The position numbers were made by a program, and so were the translations under genes. The notes under the pieces are model-generated. The model saw only the letters and a program-made list of their open reading frames with translations, was not told the DNA's origin and ran no database searches. From Planctomycetota bacterium (GTDB taxonomy: Bacteria; Planctomycetota; B15-G4; SIAN01), in assembly GCA_016795285.1 (NCBI GenBank), contig JAEUIC010000001.1, positions 168,473 through 232,472 on the forward strand: a DNA stretch of 64,000 nt. Reading direction: 5' to 3'. Below, piece after piece: positions 58,901 to 64,000 of the stretch. Every line of letters starts with the position of its first letter. Positions within the stretch are counted from its first letter, which is position 1.

Positions 58901-59018
58901 GGTCGAGCGGGACGAAGGTCGCGGGCCCCTTCGCCTCACCGGCGACCGTCGATCCGGGCGTCGAGAGCTCGCCCCACCAAGCGAGTCCGTCGTTCAAGAA
59001 AGCGAGATGGTGCGGCAT
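55926..59018 (-). CDS. SNF2-family DNA-translocating ATPase
   Basis: 1030 aa, RapA/HepA-like bacterial SNF2. The N-terminal half (about 1-540) is the family-specific helicase-associated region, followed by RPYQRRGWSWLKFLRRFG. Motif I is DDMGLGKT (about 581-588), Ia is LLVCPTSLVGNW, motif II is DEAQN (near 681), motif III is MTGTPVENH, motif V is LSLKAGGTGLNL and motif VI is DRAHRIGQ (near 968). It should translocate along duplex DNA and remodel protein-DNA complexes; partner SWIM protein follows. The start ATG 59018 lies just after an AT-rich patch (AACATATTAGG) unusual for this genome, probably its promoter, which would leave a very short leader. Confidence 0.92.
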   Translation of the reverse strand: MPHHLAFLNDGLAWWGELSTPGSTVAGEAKGPATFVPLDHDALRAAMATLLPGKAAERTTPGSATLWLPTGPEGPLLPERARLRFSGEHHDVTLVAHEVPVLQLGWRAAVELLSKVAAALDRSEDEDPAASGLTADVRFFAHALRFVARLVLDGRFVPGAEGDEVNVKSRWQPVLRDEEHALVAALAAAMPSVARAMAPVDGKAAATEAPRGDPRTLTKRFVAEALDTLVRMGANEARQLGFGPTRPVRSQHDAWIRGLLGFDPAVKVLRDDGDPLVQEVAGWQRPLQLSSDAPVRVVFRLEEPEGDGPTWKLCCLLRATEDPSLLVPLGEALAGRGGAALRRGGVALRELALVGLGQAASVSPILSAAVGADPRGELPLTLDQAHLFLTRDALALEQAGFAVLLPAWWLRRVGKQPLVARGKLRGGFGNSSGALSLNDVVTVDWEIALGDQAFSPAELQALAKLKQPLVKLRGQWVELDPTQLQHALDRWKKQSSTTAKVKDLIHLSLGIDSGEGAPLPVTAIEGGGLFGELFDGLRGKESFAELPVPKGFIGELRPYQRRGWSWLKFLRRFGLPACLADDMGLGKTIQALALLADERAGGEKRPVLLVCPTSLVGNWQREAARFTPDLTVMVHHGLERQRDAEFTRAAQQHALVVTTYSLLSRDGEALAAVPWAGVILDEAQNVKNPDTKQARAARRLNADWRIVMTGTPVENHVGDLWSLFQFLSPELLPAREQFHREFLMPIRVGRDESALARLKRRTGPFILRRLKSDPAILPDLPSKLEHKVICNLTREQATLYAAVVNEMTERLRGAVGIERRGFILAGLTKLKQVCNHPAHLLGDGSALPGRSGKLDRATEMLAEIVEVGDRALVFTQYREMGELLQRHFAYELGREVAFLHGGTPRAHRQELVDRFQEAPDGPPIFVLSLKAGGTGLNLTRASHVFHFDRWWNPAVEAQATDRAHRIGQTRQLQVHLLVCAGTLEERIDTLLARKKEVAERVVGSGEQWLTELSTEQLRELVMLDEEAVAE

Positions 59019-59284
59019 CCGTACCTAATATGTTCGGAAAAAGCTCAAACGCCCCGGGGGAACGGCGCATTGTCGTCGTTCCCCGTCCGCCGCTCAAGCG
59101 GCGTGTCGCGTGACCGTCGGTGGCGGGGAGAAAACGGCGGTCGGAACCGCACCGCCTCGCCGCTCGCCGCGCCGCGCCGATCCGCGGCTGCGCGTCCCGA
59201 AATCGCGCGCGGCGCGACCGCTGCGGAACGGCTAAGCCGTGCGCCCACGCCACTGCCGCCGACCCCCATCGCTTGGAGCTACGC
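59019..59284. other. Divergent gap between SNF2 and the cupin operon
   Basis: Contains an AT-rich patch next to the SNF2 start (59025-59050, with CATATT and TTTTT on the minus strand) that probably holds its promoter, and one class III repeat (59119-59153). No gene is supported; open frames crossing the repeat encode only low-complexity peptide. Confidence 0.5.
59119..59153 (+). repeat. Class III repeat, single 35-bp unit
   Basis: Starts GGTGGCGGGGAGAAAACGGC and continues GGTCGGAACCGCACC. It is the reverse complement of the 23.5-kb units with one base changed (GGTCGG for GGTCAG). A 35-bp unit conserved over 35 kb of separation shows a dispersed family. Confidence 0.88.
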
Positions 59285-59764
59285 GTGCCTCGACTCCTCC
59301 TCTCGTTCTCGCTGCTCGCGGCGCTCGCTGCCGCCGGTTGCGCCAGCGATCCGCTCGCCGCCAGCGCGCCCGCGCCTTGCTGCGCGCCGCTCGCGCCGAA
59401 CGTCCCGTCGCAGCTGATCCGCCAGGCGGACGGCAAGAACAGCGAGCTGCCGGTCGCCAAGCTCCACTTCGCGCTCGAGGGCGCCACCACGCGCAGCCTG
59501 CGCGACCTGCTGATCGGCTCGATCGAGCTCGCGCCCGGCCAGCAGCTCCACCCGCCCCACGTCCACGCCGAGGAGGAGTTCCTCTGGCTCGCGAGCGGCA
59601 GCGGCGTCTGGAGCCTCGCCGGCCGCGAGTTCGCCGCCGAGCAAGGCGACCTGCTCTACATCGAGCCGTGGGTCGAGCACGGCCTCACCAACACCGGCGC
59701 CGCGCCGCTCACCTTCTTCGTCGTGAAGTGGAACGGCAACGGCCACGCGGTGCCGACGCGTTGA
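59285..59764 (+). CDS. Cupin-fold lipoprotein
   Basis: 159 aa. GTG start at 59285, 6 nt after GGAG. Signal peptide with lipobox (LAAAGCAS, Cys19). Single cupin domain: motif 1 is PPHVHAEEEFLWLASGSGVW (HxH...E), motif 2 is GDLLYIEPWVEHGLTNTG with the fourth ligand His. So a metal site (Mn/Fe/Zn) is likely intact. Surface-attached cupins may bind small molecules or act as sensors. Its TGA overlaps the ECF sigma ATG (TGATG), so it is made together with a sigma factor and a kinase and could be the input of that module. Confidence 0.85.
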   Translation: MPRLLLSFSLLAALAAAGCASDPLAASAPAPCCAPLAPNVPSQLIRQADGKNSELPVAKLHFALEGATTRSLRDLLIGSIELAPGQQLHPPHVHAEEEFLWLASGSGVWSLAGREFAAEQGDLLYIEPWVEHGLTNTGAAPLTFFVVKWNGNGHAVPTR

Positions 59765-60483
59765 TGGAGGGGGGCGCCCACGCCCGCTTCCCGTCCACCT
59801 GCTGGGCGGTCATCCGCGACGCGCAGGCGGGCGCCGCCGCGCAACGCGCCGCCGCGCTCGAGCGGCTGCTGTCGGTCTACTGGCGGCCGATCTACTGGAC
59901 GATCCGCCTCGACTGGAACGAGCCGCCCGAGGAGGCGCGCGACCTCACGCAGGGCTACTGCGCCGCCTTCCTCGAGCGCGACCTGCTGCACGACGTCGCC
60001 GCCGAGCGCGGCCGCTTCCGCAGCTTCGTCAAGGCGACGCTCAAGCACTGGATGCTCGCCCACCGGCGCGACGCCTCGGCGCAGAAGCGCGGCGGCGGCG
60101 TGCGCATCGTCGCGCTCGCCGACCTCGATCCGGTCGAGGCCGACCCGCCCGACGCCGGCCACTCGCCCGAGCAGCGCTTCGAGCGGCAGCTGATGCGCGC
60201 GATCCTCGGAGAGGCGCTGGCCGAGCTGCGCGCGGCGTGCCAGCGCGAGGGCAAGCCGGACCACTTCGAGCTCTTCCACCGCTTCTACGTCCTCGAGGCG
60301 AGCGGCGCCGCGCCGAGCTACGCCGACCTCGCCGCCGGCTTCGCGCTGTCGCTGCACGACGTGAAGAACCGCCTCGCCGCGCTGCGCGGCCGCTTCCGCA
60401 ACCTCGTGCTCGGCTACCTGCGCGACGGCTTGAGCAGCGATGCCGACCTGATCAGCGAAGTGCGCGCGGTCTTCACGTCATGA
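59764..60483 (+). CDS. ECF-type sigma factor of the planctomycete kinase-linked group
   Basis: 239 aa. Region 2 features: STCWAVIRDAQAG at the N-terminus (typical of this group), WRPIYWTIRLDWNEPPEEAR and DLTQGYCAAFLERDLL. Region 4 is diverged: HRFYVLEASGAAPSYADLAA with the HTH AGFALSLHDVKNRLAALRGR. The group is common in planctomycetes and often adjacent to Ser/Thr kinases instead of anti-sigma factors; phosphorylation is thought to control it. ATG 59764 overlaps the cupin stop. The stop is 10 nt before the kinase start. There is no anti-sigma gene nearby. Confidence 0.88.
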   Translation: MEGGAHARFPSTCWAVIRDAQAGAAAQRAAALERLLSVYWRPIYWTIRLDWNEPPEEARDLTQGYCAAFLERDLLHDVAAERGRFRSFVKATLKHWMLAHRRDASAQKRGGGVRIVALADLDPVEADPPDAGHSPEQRFERQLMRAILGEALAELRAACQREGKPDHFELFHRFYVLEASGAAPSYADLAAGFALSLHDVKNRLAALRGRFRNLVLGYLRDGLSSDADLISEVRAVFTS

Positions 60484-60493
60484 GCGGCCCGCC

Positions 60494-63400
60494 ATGAAGC
60501 GCCCCGACGACGAGCGGCGCCTCGCCGAAGCGCTGCGCGGCGCCTTCCTCGACGAGGTCGGCCTGCGCGAGGGCGCCGCGGGCGGCCGCTCGATCGGCCC
60601 CTACCTGCTGCTCGCCCCGCTCGGCCGCGGCGCGAGCGGCACGGTCTGGCGCGCGCTCCATCGCGAGCTGCTGCACGAGGTGGCGCTCAAGCTGCTCGAG
60701 CTGCGCGGCGACCCCGACGCCTCGGCCGAGCCGCTCGAACGGTTCCGGCGCGAGGCGGCCACCGCCGCGCGGTTGCGCCATCCCGGCATCGTCACCGTCC
60801 ACGACTTCGGCCACGAGGGGACGAGCTGGTACCTCGTGATGGACCTCGTCGACGGCCTGCCGCTCGACCGCTGGATCGAGCAGGAGCGCCCCGACCTCGC
60901 GCGCCGCCTCGCCGTCGTCGAGCAGGTGGCGCGCGCCGCCGACCACGCCCACCGCCACGGCGTCATCCATCGCGACCTGAAGCCGAGCAACGTGATGGTG
61001 CGGCGCGGCGACGAGGCGGTGCTGGTCGACTTCGGCGTCGCGCGCGATCGCGCCGATCGGTCGCTGACGGCGGCGGGCGGCGTGGTCGGCACTTACGCCT
61101 TCATGGCGCCCGAGCAGCTCGACGGCAGCCGCGAGCCCGACGCGCGCTCCGACCTCTTCTCGCTCGGCGTGCTGCTGCAGTTCGCGCTGACCGGCCGCCC
61201 CGCCTTCGGCCACGCGGCGACGCCCGCCGACGCGCTGGCGCTGCGAGCGACGACGCGGCCGGCGCCGACCGCGCTCGACCCGACGCTGCCGCGCGCGCTC
61301 GATTCGCTGGTCGCGCGCTGCCTCGAGCCCGCCCCCGATCGGCGCCTCGCCGATGCCGGCGCGCTGGCCGACGAGCTCGCACGGCTGCGCGGCGCGAACG
61401 GCGGCGCGAGCAGCAGCGCGAACGGCGGCGTCCTCGCGCCGCGCGGCGGGCGCGGGCGGCGCTTGGCGATCGGCGGCGGGCTGGTGGCGCTGCTGCTGGC
61501 GCTTTCGCAGGGCGTCCACCACTTCCTCGACCAGCGGCGCGAACTCGACGCGCACGCGGAGGCGCTCGCCATCGAGTCGGCGCTGCTCGAGCTGTCGCCG
61601 CAGCTGCGCCGCCTCTTCGCGCGCGCCGAGACGGCCCGCTACCGGCCGCTCGCCGAGGCGGAGCGCGGCGCGTTGCGCGACGAGATCGACGCGATCCTCG
61701 CCGCCAGCGGCGACACGACCGGCGTCGCCGCCGCCTACTCGGCGTGGTGCGACTTCCTCCTCGATCCGACGCATGCCGCCGACTCGTTCGCGCGCGCCAA
61801 GCTGCGCCATCCCGGCAACCCGGTGGTCTGGCTCCTCTCCGCGCGCCGCCACCTGCGCCGTGCCGCCGACTCGCCGGCGTGGTCGACGTCGCTGCCGATC
61901 TCCTACGAGCTGCTGGTCGAGCCGCTCGCCGCGCCGGCCACGCTGCACTCCCATCCGTCGATGCGCCTCGTGCTCTCCGACGCGCGCGACGACCTCGAGC
62001 AGGCGCGCCGCACCGCGCAGCTCGACGCGCTGCCCGGCCTCGAGTGGATCACGCGGCTCGTCGAGGGGCTCGAGTCCTTCGAGCGCGGCGATCCGCGCGG
62101 CGTCATCGAGCGGCTCGAGCGGATCGCGGCGCACGACGACATCGACTTCGAGGCGACCCTCTTCCTCTGCCTCGCGCTGTTCGACCAGCGGCGCGTCCCC
62201 GAGGCGCTGCACCACGCGCGCGCGCTCCACCAGATGCATCCGGGCGTCGTGCCGGCCACCAAGCTCCTGGCGCTCTGCCTGCAGGTCGATGCGCGCGATC
62301 GCCTCGATCTCGGGCAGAGCCCGGTCGAGCAGCTCGAGGAGGCGCGCCGCTGCTTCGCCGCTGCCGATTCGGGCTCGCTGGTCGACGCGATCCTCGCCGC
62401 GCAGCTCGACTTCGACCTCGAGTGCGCGCACCTCTACGCCGGCACCGCCAGCGAAGCGGGCTGGCGCGCCTGCGTCGCGCAGTGGAGCGCGTTGCGCGAC
62501 CGCATCGTCGTGCAGGAGGGGATCGCCGACGACGCGCGCGGCGCCGCCCATGCGCGGGTCGGGTGGGCGCGCAGCAACCTCGCGCTCGCCGTGCTGAACG
62601 GCCAGCCTGCGCTCGACGAGCAGGAGCGCGCCGCCGCCGACTACGGCGCAGCGGTCGCCTTGGCGGGCGACCACGCGTGGGTGCGCGTCCAGGAGCTGCA
62701 GGCGCGCTTGCTGCTGCTCGAGCTGCGCGTGCGCCTCGGCGAGCCGCTGCCCGAGGAGGAGGCGGCGGCGCTCGCGACGCGGATCGCGCAGCTGCGCGAG
62801 CGGGCGCGACCGAGCGGCGGCGCGAACGGCGGCGCGAACGGCGAGAACCCCTGGACGGTGGCGCAGGCGGAGCTGGGCGAGGTGCAGCTCGCGATCTGCG
62901 CGGCAGTCGCGGCGCCCGTGCGCGATGCGGCGCTGGCGCAGCGGTGCAAGGCGGCGGCGGCGCAGGCGCGGCGCGTGCGTGCGTTGGCACCGCAGATCGC
63001 GACGACGACGGTCTACGAGATCGAGGCGGAGCTCTGGGCGCGCGTCGCGGAGCCGGGGCCGTTGGGCGAGCTTGGGACGCTGCTGCAGCGCGTCTCGTTC
63101 GCCGGGATGACGCAGGAGGCGACCCGCGTGCGGCGCTGGTTCGAGCCGCTCTTCGCGCTGGCGCGCGATCCCCGCTGCGGCGATCGCGGCGCGCTGCTCG
63201 ACCTGGCGGCGGCCACGGCGGAGCGCGTCGCGGCGAGCGGGTTGCCGGGCGTCGGTGCGGCGCTGGCGGTCGAGGTCGCGCTGCGCCGCCGCTGGCTCGA
63301 GCCCGATCATGCGCTGACCCACGTGGCGACGGCGCTCGAGCGAGCAGCGGCGGCGCGCGCGCACGATGCGGCCGATCGCGATGCGGCCGAGGCGGAGGCG

Positions 63401-63721
63401 TTCGCGCTGCTTGCGCTGGCCGAGCTCGGCGGCGACGCGACGCTCGACTACGACGCCTGCCTCGAGCAGGCCGCGGCCGCCCTCGTGGTGGCCCGCACGC
63501 CGGCGCCGAGCGCGCGCGGCCGACTGCTGCGCGCCCGCCTCGCGCAGGAGCAGGGCGACGCGGCCGCGCTGGCCGCCGCCCGCGCCGAGCTGCACGCCGC
63601 GCTCGCCAGCGACCTCGCCGCGCGCCACGCCGCCCGCTCGTGGCTCGCCGCCATCGACCCGCGCCCCGACCGCCCCGACGACCTCGCCCTCGCCGCCCTC
63701 TGGCACGCCCTCCTCGACTGA
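60494..63721 (+). CDS. Hanks-type Ser/Thr protein kinase with TPR-like extracytoplasmic region
   Basis: 1075 aa. Kinase domain about 33-300: glycine loop LGRGASGTV, ATP Lys66 in VALKLLEL, catalytic HRDLKPSNV (159-167), DFG (179-181), APEQ in the activation segment. All catalytic residues are present. A Gly/Ala/Asn-rich linker (ANGGASSSANGG) and a membrane span near residues 325-341 (AIGGGLVALLLALSQGVHHF) follow. The large C-terminal part (about 345-1075) is helical and repeat-like, with many Ala/Leu/Arg motifs like those of TPR scaffolds, and probably lies outside the cytoplasm. It is downstream of the ECF sigma factor, the likely substrate. ATG 60494. Confidence 0.92.
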   Translation: MKRPDDERRLAEALRGAFLDEVGLREGAAGGRSIGPYLLLAPLGRGASGTVWRALHRELLHEVALKLLELRGDPDASAEPLERFRREAATAARLRHPGIVTVHDFGHEGTSWYLVMDLVDGLPLDRWIEQERPDLARRLAVVEQVARAADHAHRHGVIHRDLKPSNVMVRRGDEAVLVDFGVARDRADRSLTAAGGVVGTYAFMAPEQLDGSREPDARSDLFSLGVLLQFALTGRPAFGHAATPADALALRATTRPAPTALDPTLPRALDSLVARCLEPAPDRRLADAGALADELARLRGANGGASSSANGGVLAPRGGRGRRLAIGGGLVALLLALSQGVHHFLDQRRELDAHAEALAIESALLELSPQLRRLFARAETARYRPLAEAERGALRDEIDAILAASGDTTGVAAAYSAWCDFLLDPTHAADSFARAKLRHPGNPVVWLLSARRHLRRAADSPAWSTSLPISYELLVEPLAAPATLHSHPSMRLVLSDARDDLEQARRTAQLDALPGLEWITRLVEGLESFERGDPRGVIERLERIAAHDDIDFEATLFLCLALFDQRRVPEALHHARALHQMHPGVVPATKLLALCLQVDARDRLDLGQSPVEQLEEARRCFAAADSGSLVDAILAAQLDFDLECAHLYAGTASEAGWRACVAQWSALRDRIVVQEGIADDARGAAHARVGWARSNLALAVLNGQPALDEQERAAADYGAAVALAGDHAWVRVQELQARLLLLELRVRLGEPLPEEEAAALATRIAQLRERARPSGGANGGANGENPWTVAQAELGEVQLAICAAVAAPVRDAALAQRCKAAAAQARRVRALAPQIATTTVYEIEAELWARVAEPGPLGELGTLLQRVSFAGMTQEATRVRRWFEPLFALARDPRCGDRGALLDLAAATAERVAASGLPGVGAALAVEVALRRRWLEPDHALTHVATALERAAAARAHDAADRDAAEAEAFALLALAELGGDATLDYDACLEQAAAALVVARTPAPSARGRLLRARLAQEQGDAAALAAARAELHAALASDLAARHAARSWLAAIDPRPDRPDDLALAALWHALLD

Positions 63722-63747
63722 CCCTCCGGCCGCGGTGCCGCGGCTGC

Positions 63748-63846
63748 GGTGCCGGGGAGTTTCCGTCTCGCCAGGTGCCGGGGAGTTTCCATCCACGTCG
63801 GGTGCCGGGGAGTTTCCGTCGTGCCGGATGGAAACTCCCCGGCACC
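63748..63846. repeat. Class I repeat, three plus-strand copies and one inverted copy
   Basis: Plus copies at 63748-63767, 63774-63793 (one base changed) and 63801-63820; an inverted copy at 63827-63846. The last two form a hairpin with a 20-bp stem (one G-U) and 6-nt loop. The array begins 26 bp after the kinase stop. Confidence 0.9.
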
Positions 63847-64000
63847 GAGAGAAGCGGGTAGCGGGGTGGGGGGGGGGGTTGGTTGGGCCCCCCCCGCCGG
63901 GGCCAAAGCAAACCCCCCCCCCCCCCCCGGCCGGGGCCGCGGAAAGGGGGGGGGCGAGGAGCGGCACCCCCCCAGGGGGGCCGGACGGCCGGGGGGGGGG
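63847..64000. other. Low-complexity G/C homopolymer end (probable assembly artefact)
   Basis: The final roughly 130 bases consist of G and C runs up to 18 long with little other sequence. This is unlike any other part of the window and typical of erroneous bases at a contig end. No biological feature is called here. Confidence 0.7.

Noticed and set aside
63880..64000. Long G and C runs considered as a G-quadruplex region or telomere-like end.
   Set aside because: Irregular homopolymers confined to the last bases of the window are more simply an assembly or base-calling artefact.

Overview
The window is very GC-rich, densely coded DNA that is best read as a planctomycete (phylum Planctomycetota; class not assignable from sequence alone). 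The main pointers are a giant exported PVC-type protein with a C-terminal CxxCH haem site and an NPCBM-like domain, an ECF sigma factor next to a Hanks-type kinase with a long C-terminal extension, a sialate-esterase-like (SASA) protein, DUF1579 and DUF3106-like proteins, FG-GAP/VCBS proteins, and many membrane-anchored beta-sandwich proteins. The right end runs into G/C homopolymers and is probably a contig end.

Layout. 0.1-6.7 kb: patatin-like membrane phospholipase and the haem-binding CxxCH protein (minus). 6.8-21.7 kb: five paralogous membrane-anchored beta-sandwich proteins (P1-P5), a remnant of a sixth, an FG-GAP protein, a SASA esterase and a YdeI-like protein. 21.8-25.5 kb: two short-chain-dehydrogenase-type proteins, then a sigma / anti-sigma / DUF3106-like operon (minus). 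25.6-32.8 kb: signal peptidase I with a large insert, Ppx/GppA, an unknown helical protein, a GAF/degenerate-kinase protein, DUF1579, and a BlaI-BlaR1-type pair. 32.9-37.6 kb: M23 peptidase, then a coupled adenylate-forming enzyme / SMR-type transporter / GT-C transferase set. 37.6-42.8 kb: Tat-exported protein, a small membrane protein flanked by about 76-bp inverted repeats, and a bufferin/HvfA-like RiPP operon (Cys-repeat precursor, MNIO enzyme, DUF2063 partner). 42.8-48.3 kb: GT1 glycosyltransferase, an alpha/beta-hydrolase lipoprotein, an SIS protein and an EF-hand/deiodinase-like lipoprotein with an in-frame UGA. 48.4-54.9 kb: small secreted or anchored proteins, S10 carboxypeptidase, metallophosphoesterase, ferritin-like protein, and a second in-frame-UGA gene of FG-GAP type. 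55-59 kb: SWIM protein and SNF2 ATPase. 59.3-63.7 kb: cupin lipoprotein, ECF sigma factor and Ser/Thr kinase in one operon.

Most notable. (1) Two candidate selenoprotein genes lie about 5.3 kb apart. In each, a single UGA interrupts an otherwise continuous frame and a stem-loop follows it at a distance suited to a bacterial SECIS; the deiodinase case is strongly supported by family motifs around the UGA. (2) A family of short intergenic repeats shares the core GGTG(C/G)CGGGG but carries three alternative tails. They occur as tandem arrays, hairpins and flanking inverted repeats, and they form the ends of several coding regions. (3) A compact RiPP-type operon has a precursor with twelve cysteines in four regular triplets. 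(4) The P1-P5 cluster shows tandem duplication, mosaic copies and a truncated relic.
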